A stretch of 64,000 nucleotides of DNA from Macrosoma leucophasiata (taxonomy: Eukaryota; Arthropoda; Insecta; Lepidoptera; Hedylidae), in assembly GCA_036365455.1 (NCBI GenBank), contig JAWQUS010000023.1, positions 5,146,001 through 5,210,000 on the forward strand, written 5' to 3'. A program made the translations under genes and the position numbers. Positions 13,501 through 21,184 of this stretch are shown in pieces (position 1 is the stretch's first letter; each line of letters begins with the position of its first letter). The notes under the pieces are model-generated. The model had not been told where the DNA came from. It ran no database searches and saw nothing but the letters and a program-made list of their open reading frames with translations.

Positions 13501-16500
13501 TTCTCGATAGTTTTTTACCCATTTTACTCATATTTTAATTTTTTCTCTAGAAACCGGCGCTTTTCCATCTATCTGGTGCAGAGCCCATATCATTCCCTTA
13601 CCTAAAATATCCAACCCCAGCCTATCTAGTCACTATCGCCCCATTTCTATCCTCCCATTCTTGTCAAAAATTTTGCCATAGTTCATAAACAATTCTCCCA
13701 TTATATATACAAAAATAACCTTATTTCACCGTTTCAATCTGGTTTTCGGCCTGCGCACAGCACATCCACTGCCCTTCTCAATGTCATTGAGGATGTAAGA
13801 TCCGGTATGGAGCACTTAAAAGTAACTGTACTAGTGTTGATTGACTTTTCCAACGCTTTTAATACCGTTGATCATGATATACTTCTAGCCATCCTCGCTC
13901 ATTTCAACTCCGCGCCACTGGTCCAGGAATGGTTTTCCTCATATCTTCGTTGACGCCAGCAGGCGGTGCGAGGTAACATTATGTTATAAAAGTGGCAAAC
14001 AAGCGTGCAGTTTACATTGATGTTAAGTGATGACTGCAGCCTATAGACACCCACACAATGACCAGAGGTCAAAATGTAAATACGCTGCCACTCCTGAGGC
14101 ATTAGGTGTTATGCCTCTGTGCCGGAAATTACAGAGCCGTACATTACCACCTGACCGGAACACGATAGTGCTCAACACTACCATTTAACGGCAAGTATAT
14201 TAGGTAATGCGGTGGTGCCTACGCCCGCGAGCTCCGTCACTGGAGCTCTACCACCAGTAAAACCTAACTGGGTTAATCTCTCTGCTGGCGTTCCGCAAGG
14301 CGGCATATTATCTCCTCTTCTTTTCTCTCTCTTCATTAATATTCTCACCTTTAATCTTGACGGCTCTTACCATCTGTACGCGGATGACCTGCAGATATAC
14401 GCTCAAGCTGATATCGATAATGTGAACTTCGCTATTTCCGTAATTAATAATGACCTTCGTGTGATCTCTGAATGGTCTAGTCAGTTTGGCATTTCAGTAA
14501 ACACAACAAAATGTCAATCTATTATTTTAGGTAGCTCCTCTCAGATTCAGCAAATAAATTTCGGTCAATTGGTACCTATTTCGTTCGAAAACTCTATAAT
14601 TTCCATTTTGTGATAACGTTAAAAACCTAGGATTGAATATAGATGCCTGTCTGAAATGGAAGGTACAAGTCATGACCATAAGTCAAAACACTATTGCCTC
14701 ACTGCGGACTTTGTATAGATTCAAAAACTTTTTGCCTTCTAGCACTAAAAATCTTTTGGTACAATCTCTTATTGTCCCTCTCATTGATTATGCTGATGTT
14801 TGTTGTTCAAATATGTCAGAAGAACTTCTGAACAAACTGGATCGTTTGCTCAACAATTGCATTCGGTATATTTTCGGTTTACGAAAATTTGATCATATTT
14901 CCCACTATCGTTCAAAGCTTAGATGGCTTCCCATCCGACAAAGAAGACACGTAAGGTCTCTTTGTTCACTTTTCTCCGTTTTAAACGATCCTTGTTCTCA
15001 AATTTATCTCAAAAATAAATTTCGGATTTTGGGCGACTCCCATAATCTTAGCTTACGCTCATCTAAAAACATGTCTTTGGAAATTCCTTTTCACCGTTCC
15101 GGTTTCATGTCTCATTCTTTTGCTATATCGGCAATAAAACTCTGGAACATGCTCCCTGTTGATATCCGGCAATCTTCCTCTAAATTTACTTTTATAGTGA
15201 AGCTTAAGAAACACCTATTGAGTCAATTGTCTTAACCTGAAAGTGTGTCATCATAGTTACAAGTTTTTTTTTACAAATTAAGCATATTTATTTATACAAC
15301 TATATTTATGTAAATTTATGTGTAATTTCAACATACTTAATTATTATTATATAGTTATATAATATGTATCTTATTATCCATATATCTATTGTTATATTTA
15401 GTATAGCGTTAAATATTATTCGATAAAGTATTTATGTACTGTAAAAAAACGTATTAACGTTTTTTTTCTCTAAGTAATTATTTTCATTTATGTATTATTT
15501 TCCGCACCCTACAATAAGCTTTCTCATGACCCCATGGTTGACTGTCAGAGAATGCCTAGTGGCATTAAGTCCGCCATATGTACAAGGTGCATAGAAGCAT
15601 AAATAAATAAATAAATAATGTCCGGCCCTGTAATTTCCGGCACAGAGGCAAAACACCTTAGGCCTCAGGAGTGGTAACGCATCGGCATTTTGACCTTGGT
15701 CTTTGTGTGAGTGTCTATAAGCTGCAGTCATCACAAAACATCAATGTGAACCACATCCTTTACATGTATAAAAAAAATAACTTACCTATCAATAGCAATA
15801 CATATGAGAACGAAGCTGGACAGGTACAGTCCGAAGGTGCGCGTGAACATCATCAGGCGACACATGATGTCCCCCGCCAGCCACTGCACCGTCCCCGCCC
15901 ACGCGATCTCCAGCGGCATCATCAGGAAGGTCACCTGTGTGGACACTACTTGCAGTTTAATCAGTGATTGTTACTTAGATCATACTGGTTAAAGAGGATT
16001 GTTGGACTCTTTTATTAAGATATGGAAGATACCTTTTATCCTGTTGAGTATTTCCAACAAAGCTAAGGTAATCTTATGCCTGAAGACGTAGACATAGAGC
16101 AACACGGGCCATCGGCCGCGGCGTAGCCATATGCAGGTTTTACTTATACTGTACCAGAGAATATATAATATACAATACATTTACCGTCCAGTTCTGAGTA
16201 TTGCCTTTTAATAAAGATATATAACACTCAAAAAAAAAAATCAAGATTTTGTTTTACCACTTTGTCGGCGTGACCAATACAATAATACATATTTATGTTC
16301 AATTACAGCTTTCTAGTTTCACTTAAGCCAGAGACTTGTAGTCTCTGGTTTAAGTGAAACAAAGGCGAAACTATAAGAGTTCCTTGTTGGCTATCGAACC
16401 CTAAATACGAGACAAAGCATCAGTGATAGGCTCGTAATAAGAGGTCGTGGGGCGGCCACTGAAGAGATAACCATATTATGTACATCGAATGGAAGTGGGG

Positions 16501-19500
16501 TAATACACTAAAACACATTAGATTGAATAAGTTCTTTGATCTAGTGTGATGGATGTCGGAGATTGTTGAAACAGGTACTCCAATGGTTATTTGGATAAGA
16601 GCCAAACAATATAGGTATGTATGAAAAGCATTGGGTTGATTTATAGATGGATATCAGGAAATCTTAACGTTTTGATCAGAAATGTTACGCAGTTAGACAT
16701 AAGACATAATGGGTTCGTTCCACTAAACGCACGCAACGCCATCGACCACGACCGCTGAATTTGCCGTTCCACTATCGTAAAATCTCATAAGTGGAACGCA
16801 CATTTTGAGCGCTGTGCGCTCGCAATAATAATATGGTGACAGGTGAAATTGTTCTGTTTCGGAATGTCAGCTACGTTTTGGTGAAAGCCCACTGCGAGCC
16901 ACCAATATTTTGTGGGCGATCTGGGCGCAATGCGGTCGCGAACAGTAACGTCACGTCATCTACGACGTCGAACGATCGCTCGCGACGATCATAGACCCTA
17001 GGTCACAGTACGAATATGAACAGTGTGGAAACTACGTACAAGACGTTGAAACGTCACACTCACACAAACATGCGCATCGACGAGGCCACTCGCTACCTCG
17101 AGCGTCGATGCGCATGTTTGTGTTAGTGTGCCGTTTCGAACTTCTTGTACGTAATTTCCATACTGTTCATATTTGTGCTGTGCCTAGGTGGAGCGATACA
17201 GAGGGCGTTACAATCGTTGTATCCCTTTAGTGGAACGCACCCATACATCTCAATAATGCAGAAAATCGTATAATTCTCTATTCTTGGTATATTGAATATC
17301 CCTTCGGGAATGAAATAAGTTTTATTGAATAAGTTTTGATATTTCCAACTGATAATATAAGAAAGTTCACATTTCTGTTTCGAACAAACAAGTTTCTAGG
17401 TACTTAAATCTATAATATAAAAATAAGTCGGGTTTTCCTTCCTGACGCTATAGCTCCAGAACGCACGAATCGATTGCCACGGTTTTGCATTCGTTGGAAA
17501 GGTCTCGGACTCCGTGAGGTTTATAGTAAAGCACATTTTGGAAAAATTCAACGCGGGCGAAGCCGCGGGCAACAGCTAGTATCTTATATTTATTTTGATA
17601 AGCCGATTTGTTATTGGAATTCTTCTCTGTAGCCTAGGAAATGATTTTTGGATTTCTCTAGCGCGTCGGATTATGACATGGGACTATTATGTTCCAGTCA
17701 GGTGGTAATGTACGGCTCTGTAATGTAAACACCTTAGGCCTCCTCAGAAGTGGCAAGTCTGGCAACGTATCTACATTGAAACCTCTGGTCGTCTAGTTGT
17801 TGATAGGCTACAATAAACTGTATGCTTGCTTGCCACTCAAGACATAAAAAGGGCACCCTGATGAGTACCTATATCAAATTTAAGCTGTTTATACATATAG
17901 ATCCGTGCCTGTAGGACCTCTGTTCAAATTTTTCAAAAAGCGAGCTATCCTCTCACACTAATCGTCAAAATTTGAAGATTTTGAAAGTGAATTTCGATCG
18001 CCTCCTCTCTGAGTACCTAGGTATGTAACATGCTTGAATATTTTTTCATCTCTATTTTGACCCTTTGAATAGGTCACGGAATTAACGTCGTAGGTCAAGG
18101 ATGCATCAGATTGAAATAACCCCGTAGCAGTTTGTTGAAAAATAAAATAGTTTTTCTCCAGGGGTGCTTCTATACAAGTTCAGATTTGTTTGAGATACCC
18201 AGGATATGCAGGCATATCTCCGTCCATATCCATCAATCAATCCATCCATCTCAATCTACATAATATACCCGTCACGCTCGATTAAATCGAAAAATAGATT
18301 TCTGTACATACTACCTATATTGCATCTCAATTTATTTTATATAACACTAGCTGTGCCCGCGACGTCGTCCGCGTGAGAATTTATGACTGTTCAGTATCTA
18401 CCCCGGACACAGTCGTGGGCGCAGCTTAGTGTAAAAGTAGCCTAAGTTACCCTTATTACATCAGCTATATGCCAGTGAAAGTCCCGTCAAAACAGACAGA
18501 CAGACAGACAGACAAAAATTGTAAAAAAAATTGTTTTGGTATATGTACCGTGTTTACATACATATGCATTTAGTAAAAAGCGGTTATTTTAATTTTACAA
18601 ACAGACGCTCCAATTTTATTTATTTGTATAGATTTGTATGAAGAATTGGATACAGTTTCATTTCAACATTTTCTAAGAATAAGTGCCTAAAGAAATAATA
18701 TTCCATCGTTTGAGGAAAGACATAAAATATTATTGGTAAAGGTGAACATTAAAATAGTAAATTTCAATAGACTGGCGTTTCAAAGAGAGATTATGAATTT
18801 AACATCATTTTATTTTTTTAGGATTCTATGGACGGTAGGAAAATATACCCTTGAAGTGGTTTAGATAAGATTTTCAGAAAAAGATATTAGGTAAGTGGAA
18901 CCACTAATTTACGGCATTATAATCCTTTTAAGTACTTCAGGATGCTTTCGAAGTCACTGTTAATAATGATAAAAGGTATAAGATGATAATAATAATGTAG
19001 GTATGTAGGTATATAATACCCAATACGTTTAAACGGTGAATTCTTGACGACTTTATATGTAGCATTTACAGGATTTATATACGCATTTACTTTTCAGGAT
19101 ATTATGTTTGTGTTGGTAATAAACTCTATAAAATATAACCCATAAGGCCACTCGTATGTCTGTCTGTTTGTCCGTTTGTTACAGCCGATTTTCTCTGAAA
19201 GTACTGGTGGTAGAGCTGCAGTGACTAGTGGTAGAGCTCCTGATTACCTAATATACTTGCCGCTAAATAGTAGTGTTCAGCACTATCGTGTTCCGGTCAG
19301 GTGGTAATGTACGGCCCTGTAATTTCCGGCACAGAGGCATAACAACACCTTAGGCCTTAGGAGTGGTAACGCATCTACATTTTGACCTACTATTTATGTG
19401 GGTGTCTATAGGCTGCAGTCATCACTTAACATCAATGTGAACTGCACGCTTATTTGCCACTTCCATTACATAAAAAAAAACTTACTATCTCAATTGGACC

Positions 19501-20693
19501 GAAATGTGTACCAACACACATGTAAATGAATTACATAAACATGAACATGTAGCAAAAACAAATGAATATCGAACATAGGGGCAATATAAAATGAAAGTGG
19601 CATCTCTGTATTATGTGACACATCATAAGGCAGGCCTTAAGGTAAGGATCTCAAAGGTATATAAGATAAGAAAATAAACAAAAATTTACCATTCCTTTAT
19701 TTTCAAATATACTGAGCATAAATTTAAAATTTAGAAAAAAAATCCACAAGTCTATGGTATTTATGATAACATAGGAAATTCGTTAATTACACGGAACCCT
19801 ACGGACGCGAGTCCAACTCACACTCTTTTTTTATGTTCTAAAAGTGTCAAACAAGCATACAGTTCACATTGATGTTAAGTGATTACTGCAGCCTATAGAC
19901 AGTTACACAATGACCAGAGGTCAAAATGCAGAAGCGTTGCCACTCCTGAGGCTTAAGGTGTTATGCCTCTGTGCTGGAAATAACAGGGCCGTACAATACC
20001 ACCTGACCGGAACACGATAGTACTGAACACTACCATATAGCGGCAAGTATATTAGGTAATGCGGTGGTACCTACGCCCGCGAGATCCGTCATTGGAGCTC
20101 TACCACCAGTAAAACTTGTCTGTTTTATATCTCCAGCGGCTCACCCCGGATTCACGCGGTTGCAATGTTACCTACCCTCTCTTATTCATCTTATTGTGAT
20201 ATTATATAGCCTAGAGTCTTCCTCGATAAATGGGCTATCAAACACTGAAAGAATTTTTCAAATTGGATCAGTAGTTCCTGAGATTAGCGCGTTCAAACAA
20301 ACTAACTAACTCATCAGCTTTATAATATTAGTAAGTATAGATGCTGCAAAAAAATGTTTTTCTTTTTCTTTTCTCTTTTTTTAACCTAGTTTACTTGGCA
20401 ATGATTGAACACAAACCATATCAAAAGCTTACCATAAGATCAGCTACCGCTAAATGCATCAGCAGCATATCCAACCGACTCGCTCGGCTCGCCCGTCTCC
20501 TTTTCACTAATTGTGTTAGCACTGTCAAATTGCCCGTGGCTGATATTAACATTAGCACACTATACACTGATATAGACACCAGATGTCCGTGGTTAAACCT
20601 CATATCCAAAGGAAGCTCATCACTGGTATTCAGATGTGTCCAGTTCTTTTGGGACGCTCCTCCCGGCCCCGATACCTTTTCCTCCATGTCCAT
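1343..20693 (-). CDS. AKHR: Adipokinetic-hormone/GnRH-family neuropeptide GPCR, complete seven-exon gene
   Basis: Class A GPCR expected in the plasma membrane of fat body or neurons. In this family it binds AKH-type peptides and couples to lipid and sugar mobilisation. Joining 20693-20433, 15934-15786, 8847-8704, 7698-7535, 4750-4627, 3464-3320 and 1546-1343 gives 396 residues, close to the family's usual 390-420. Every junction is GT-AG with matching phase. Visible motifs: N-glycosylation sites at N17 and N22, TM1 about residues 39-62, Cys112 and Cys189 for the extracellular disulphide, DRY at 136-138, CWSP at 271-274 in TM6, NPIVY at 311-315 in TM7, and a Ser/Arg-rich tail. The start ATG follows an in-frame TAA at 20708-20706 and has a good insect context (AAAATGG). 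I read it as AKHR; the paralogous ACP receptor is the main alternative, and a corazonin receptor is less likely. The family call is firm and the subtype is not. Introns total about 18 kb, mostly repeats. Confidence 0.85.
1955..2458. mobile_element. Foldback MITE with ~150-bp terminal inverted repeats
   Basis: The left arm from 1955 (CCTTTATTACCATCAGCCCC) and the complement of the right arm match for about 150 bp with few differences. The centre holds two direct copies of a roughly 100-bp module containing AACTCCATGCAGCCGCCA. No coding capacity. Confidence 0.75.
2480..2765 (-). repeat. Family G poly-A repeat, full length
   Basis: Family G is the commonest repeat here. Its forward end is TACTGGTGGTAGAGCTCC, it passes through CACTATCGTGTTCCGGT and GGCTGCAGTCATCACTTAAC, and it ends GCCACTTCCATTACATAAAA. 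The poly-A tail implies a retroposon, SINE-like or a LINE tail; no clear tRNA head was seen. It lies in receptor intron 6. Confidence 0.75.
2920..3173. mobile_element. Tc1/mariner-type MITE (CAGT...ACTG), flanked by TA
   Basis: About 254 bp and palindromic. It begins CAGTGCTCATCAAGAAATAT and ends ATACTG, bounded by TA on both sides as expected for Tc1/mariner target sites. Inner motifs GAGCCTATGAAAG, AGCGTTATCT and GACAAACGT are shared with copies at 34930, 41946, 44040 and 58916. Confidence 0.7.
3320..3464 (-). CDS. AKHR: AKHR-like receptor, exon 6 (ECL3, TM7, helix 8)
   Basis: Completes W281 and encodes Y282-Q329: YWIDKDS in ECL3, then TM7 with [15 protein letters not shown] (NPxxY at 311-315) and a basic/Trp-rich helix 8 start, RNRWTW. 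The acceptor is ATTTCAG and the donor GTGAGT, phase 0. Confidence 0.87.
3973..4049. repeat. Inverted repeat, 27-bp arms
   Basis: Arms at 3973-3999 and 4023-4049 are perfect complements (ATACAATTCATTACAAATAT...) around a 23-bp AT-rich spacer, within receptor intron 5. Confidence 0.75.
4329..4361. repeat. Hairpin containing ATCGAT
   Basis: ATTCCACAAATAATCGAT is followed after a 4-bp loop by its complement. Intron 5 of the receptor gene. Confidence 0.6.
4627..4750 (-). CDS. AKHR: AKHR-like receptor, exon 5 (ICL3 end, TM6)
   Basis: A short exon that encodes no long open frame of its own. It supplies D240-L280 and two bases of W281. [19 protein letters not shown] precedes the TM6 toggle motif CWSPYY and CYCLW. 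The acceptor is TTTTCAG at the 4751 side. The donor GTAATT lies within an apparent TGG-TAA, so unspliced reading would stop at once. It bridges the otherwise incompatible phases of exons 4 and 6. Confidence 0.86.
4995..5599. mobile_element. CGATAT-rich DNA element split by a family G repeat
   Basis: The left end AGGACTGTTGAT and right end ATCAACAGCCCT are inverted. The right part (5360-5590) is rich in TATCGAT/CGATAT words. A family G copy occupies 5052-5343. Lies in receptor intron 4. Confidence 0.55.
5052..5343 (+). repeat. Family G repeat, full length with long A tail
   Basis: Complete from TACTGGTGG to a 14-A run, inserted in the CGATAT-rich element. Confidence 0.78.
5625..5762. mobile_element. 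Short MITE, ~60-bp arms
   Basis: GTCTGGGTTACACCACGATA and the complement of CCGTGGTGCAACCCAGGC form the ends. The arms continue through GTGTAACATTTCAC, giving an almost fully palindromic element of about 138 bp. Confidence 0.7.
5991..6180 (-). repeat. tRNA-type SINE T1, 3' part
   Basis: Matches the 3' half of family T1 (defined at 36605-36910): ACTTCA.GCCTGTAA.CCCCG, TGCATGCATACATGCAAACA and the TTCGCCGG.TACGTTTTGG block, ending near AAAATGGAAAA. Confidence 0.6.
6189..6505. mobile_element. MITE with CCCCCTTATTCATAAACG ends, interrupted by family G
   Basis: The left CCCCTTATTCATAAACGTAA and right ACATTTATGAATAAGGGGG are complementary. A 5'-truncated family G copy (6214-6374) with a 14-A tail lies inside. 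Confidence 0.65.
6214..6374 (+). repeat. Family G repeat, 5'-truncated
   Basis: Starts at TGTAATTTCCGGCAGAGAGG and runs to a poly-A end. Confidence 0.7.
6505..6598 (-). repeat. SINE T1 fragment with tRNA-like head
   Basis: Complement reads CCTCAGTAGTTTAGTGGTAG, the tRNA-like head, followed by a B-box-like GGTTCCATCCCCGG. Confidence 0.6.
7251..7415 (+). repeat. Family G repeat, diverged
   Basis: TACTGGTGGTAGAGTTCCAG start, then CACCATTATCTACCGCC and TATCGTGTTCCGGTTAGATA. It belongs to an older subfamily and lacks the 3' third. Confidence 0.6.
7535..7698 (-). CDS. AKHR: AKHR-like receptor, exon 4 (ECL2, TM5, start of ICL3)
   Basis: Encodes the end of G185 to N239 and one base of D240. YYQC supplies the ECL2 cysteine (C189). 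TM5 is [18 protein letters not shown], followed by [16 protein letters not shown] entering ICL3. The acceptor is TTTTCAG and the donor GTACG. The TM5 proline (P216) is present. Confidence 0.86.
7779..8002 (+). repeat. Family G repeat, diverged
   Basis: ACTGGTGGTAGAGTTCC start, TTCAGCACTATCGTGTTCC centre, and ATGTGAACTGTATGCTTG near the end. Receptor intron 3. Confidence 0.6.
8085..8260 (-). repeat. SINE T1, 3' part
   Basis: Shares AAATGCATGTATTCAAGCAT, CACGATTCGCC and AACCTCCAGGAAATGGAAAA with the other T1 copies. Confidence 0.55.
8265..8640. other. GC-rich intronic island, unidentified
   Basis: Much richer in G+C than the surrounding intron. It holds the hairpin AAGGGTGGCGGGACGCCCGC and open frames on both strands (8347-8583 plus, 8163-8606 minus) with low-complexity Pro/Ser/Arg composition and no recognisable domain. 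Probably a transposon remnant; not called as a gene. Confidence 0.4.
8704..8847 (-). CDS. AKHR: AKHR-like receptor, exon 3 (ICL2, TM4, start of ECL2)
   Basis: Completes R137 and encodes Y138-R184 plus two bases of G185. It finishes [11 protein letters not shown], then TM4 with [20 protein letters not shown], then HLEEHPDV of ECL2. The acceptor is TTTTGCAG and the donor GTAAGC at 8703-8698. Both phases fit the flanking exons. Confidence 0.87.
9375..9490 (-). repeat. SINE T2 fragment
   Basis: Carries TATAAACCTGTGCCGTGGGG and TTGTACACATACAAC, followed by CATACACAAAC. These are hallmarks of the T2 tail defined at 45321-45515. Confidence 0.5.
9563..9908 (+). mobile_element. 5S rRNA-derived SINE, full length with 11-bp target duplication
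   Basis: The head, from about 9585, resembles the 3' two-thirds of insect 5S rRNA: GTTAAGCA, CGGGCGCGGTC and the C-box-like GATGGGTGACCGC. The body contains GGAGGCCTTATGGGCGGTTT and GCAGTGGGACGTATAATGGG and ends in an (ATT)n tail. ATGGCAGAGCG flanks it at 9552-9562 and 9909-9919, an exact target duplication. Lies in receptor intron 2. Confidence 0.78.
10326..10650 (-). mobile_element. Helitron-like non-autonomous element, diverged end
   Basis: Carries the characteristic GTGCCCGCGACTTCGCTCGC end, a GTCCAGCCGTTCTCA core and an (ACAG)n tract. Its closest relative here is the copy at 18347-18633, which shares the AGTAAAAAGCGGTT region. Confidence 0.5.
10911..11209. mobile_element. Foldback element with ACAGGGTGTCCC-type ends
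   Basis: TACAGGGTGTCCCAGAAATC and the complement of GATTTCTGGAACATCCTGTA are inverted. Inner arms TTAATATTATTAGGATTTT and AAAATCCTAATAACATTAA also pair. A fragment of the same end is at 61396. Confidence 0.6.
11633..11743 (+). repeat. Family G repeat, 3'-truncated by the LINE
   Basis: Starts TTTACTGGTGG and stops after GTTCCGGTCAGGTAG, where the retrotransposon 5' region appears to begin. Confidence 0.65.
12031..13130 (+). pseudogene. LINE AP endonuclease domain
   Basis: Begins with an acidic Ser-rich leader ([14 protein letters not shown]), then [21 protein letters not shown] (the catalytic-Glu block), [16 protein letters not shown] and GVIYCPP. The usual GDFN block reads MGHFNTDM, so the Asp is replaced by His. 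The final block reads [10 protein letters not shown] where many relatives have SDH. The last part, [20 protein letters not shown], is the linker towards RT. It ends where an 8-bp tandem duplication (TACAAACT, about 13116-13131) shifts the frame. Confidence 0.8.
13131..13985 (+). pseudogene. LINE reverse transcriptase, first half, broken
   Basis: Continues [19 protein letters not shown] in a new frame, reaching [13 protein letters not shown] at the start of the RT fingers. After another shift it reads [19 protein letters not shown] and [10 protein letters not shown]. After a third shift it reads [16 protein letters not shown] and motif [22 protein letters not shown] then interrupts it just before the inserted repeat. 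Confidence 0.78.
13988..14261 (-). repeat. Family G repeat nested in the LINE
   Basis: Full-length copy from AAAAGTGGCAAACAAGC to ACCACCAGTAAA. It splits the RT between motifs A and B, so it is younger than the LINE. Confidence 0.78.
14262..15235 (+). pseudogene. LINE reverse transcriptase, second half and C-terminal region
   Basis: Motif [21 protein letters not shown] and the catalytic YADD ([12 protein letters not shown]) are intact. A frame change near 14610 leads to 14633-15235, with [34 protein letters not shown] and a terminal [11 protein letters not shown]. This C-terminal region is typical of CR1/Jockey-group LINEs. Confidence 0.78.
15619..15780 (+). repeat. Family G repeat, 5'-truncated, abutting exon 2 donor
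   Basis: Starts GTCCGGCCCTGTAATTTCCG directly after the LINE tail and ends in an A-run at 15771-15778, a few bases from the GTAAG donor of receptor exon 2. Confidence 0.7.
15786..15934 (-). CDS. AKHR: AKHR-like receptor, exon 2 (TM2-TM3, to DRY)
   Basis: Encodes residues 88-136 and two bases of R137. It begins [18 protein letters not shown], the strongly conserved TM2/ECL1 block of AKH receptors, and continues through Cys112 and TM3 ([17 protein letters not shown]). The acceptor is CACAG and the donor GTAAG at 15785-15781, phase 2. A repeat tail abuts the donor (see findings). Confidence 0.88.
16094..16142 (+). repeat. hAT-type MITE fragment (left end)
   Basis: CATAGAGCAACACGGGCCAT and GCGTAGCCATATGCAGG match the left end of the intact copies at 43510 and 47305. 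The remainder is absent. Confidence 0.55.
16236..16390. repeat. Fragment of the GTTCCG-type lepidopteran repeat, with hairpin
   Basis: TTACCACTTTGTCGGCGTGA and GGCGAAACTATAAGAGTTCC match the copy at 35509-35884. Between them is a perfect hairpin, GTTTCACTTAAGCCAGAGAC with its complement. Confidence 0.5.
16711..17242. mobile_element. MITE with GGGTTCGTTCCACTAAA ends and a large internal palindrome
   Basis: The left GGGTTCGTTCCACTAAACGC and the complement of TTTAGTGGAACGCACCC form the TIRs. Inside, arms of about 95 bp at roughly 16990-17085 and 17098-17195 fold around CGAGGCCACTCGC. No coding capacity. Receptor intron 1. Confidence 0.68.
17409..17579 (+). mobile_element. Helitron-like element, TC...CTAG
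   Basis: Starts TCTATAATATAAAAA and ends GCGAAGCCGCGGGCAACAGC, then TAG, followed by T. A short GC hairpin before CTAG is the usual Helitron 3' signature. Confidence 0.6.
17695..17850 (+). repeat. Family G repeat, degenerate fragment
   Basis: TTCCAGTCAGGTGGTAATGT, ACACCTTAGGCCTC and GTATGCTTGCTTGCCACTC are recognisable. Confidence 0.5.
18347..18633 (-). mobile_element. Helitron-like element
   Basis: On this strand the CTAG terminus appears as CTAGCTGTGCCCGCGACGTC. It shares a (ACAG)n tract and GTAAAAAGCGGTTATTTT with the copy at 10326. Confidence 0.55.
19202..19480 (+). repeat. Family G repeat, small 5' rearrangement
   Basis: Its first 50 bp are partly duplicated (two GGTGGTAGAGCT / AGTGGTAGAGCTCC starts) and then it runs to a poly-A end. 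Confidence 0.72.
19825..20112 (-). repeat. Family G repeat, full length
   Basis: T-run at 19825-19832, then all family landmarks to ACCACCAGTAAAA. A fragment of the ACGGAACCCTACGG repeat precedes it. Confidence 0.75.
20132..20339 (-). mobile_element. Helitron-like element, diverged
   Basis: CCAGCGGCTCACCCCGGATT end and TTTATAATATTAGTAAGTAT at the other end. Lies just inside receptor intron 1. Confidence 0.5.
20433..20693 (-). CDS. AKHR: AKHR-like receptor, exon 1 (N-terminus, TM1, start of TM2)
   Basis: Encodes residues 1-87. The N-terminus has no obvious signal peptide and carries NWT and NTS glycosylation sequons. TM1 contains the family pattern SATGNLTVL, then the basic loop [10 protein letters not shown], then TM2 beginning [11 protein letters not shown]. 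The exon ends in phase 0 at a GTAAG donor (20432-20428). Reading on into the intron gives VSF and a stop, so exon 2 starting VTF is the true continuation. Confidence 0.88.
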
Positions 20694-20837
20694 TTTGAAT
20701 TTGAGTTAATGTCTATGGTTCATGGCTTGCAAGAAAAATTTAGTTGCCCTTTTTCTACGGCGAAAGGTCATGGTCGGTGGTTTACCGCATTTTACCTGCA
20801 ACAATAGATTATTGTGGATTATTGTCTTTATCAAATA

Positions 20838-21184
20838 CTAGCGGCCCGCCCCGGCTTCGCACGGATGCAACGTTACCTACCCTCTCCTATTCGTCTTAGA
20901 GTGATGATTATAGATGTAGCCTAAAGCCTTCCTCGATATCTTTTATAGTTTAGGCAGCGTACGCAAAATAAGTAACTTTTCTAGTTGATTTTTTACACCT
21001 TGTGTCCGAAAAACCCAAATATCTTACGGAACCCTATTTTTTCCAAAATAAAATATAGCCTATGTTACCCATGGATAATGTAGCTTTCGAACAGTGATTT
21101 TTTTTTTAATCGGTCTAGTAGTTTTTGACCCTATTCAATTACAACCAAACGTACAAAGTTTTCCTCTTTATAATATTAGTATAG
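20838..21184 (-). mobile_element. Helitron-like element with intact ends
   Basis: CTAGCGGCCCGCCCCGGCTT at one end and TATAATATTAGTATAGA at the other, with GATTTTTTACACCTT and GGTCTAGTAGTTTTTG inside. It is upstream of the receptor start codon. Confidence 0.62.

Larger units (their letters stand above)
11746..15618 (+). mobile_element. Dead non-LTR retrotransposon (CR1/Jockey-like LINE) antisense in receptor intron 2
   Basis: One apolipoprotein-type ORF order is visible: AP endonuclease, then reverse transcriptase, then a C-terminal thumb-like region, a 3' UTR and an (AAAT)n tail at about 15598-15618. No upstream zinc-knuckle ORF1 is visible. The copy is inactive: frame breaks near 13130, 13535, 13675 and 14610, a TGA near 13952, and a family G insertion at 13988-14261. 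The clade is assigned from motif style only. Confidence 0.8.

Noticed and set aside
15804..15992. Plus-strand frame across exon 2
   Set aside because: Antisense shadow of the receptor exon.
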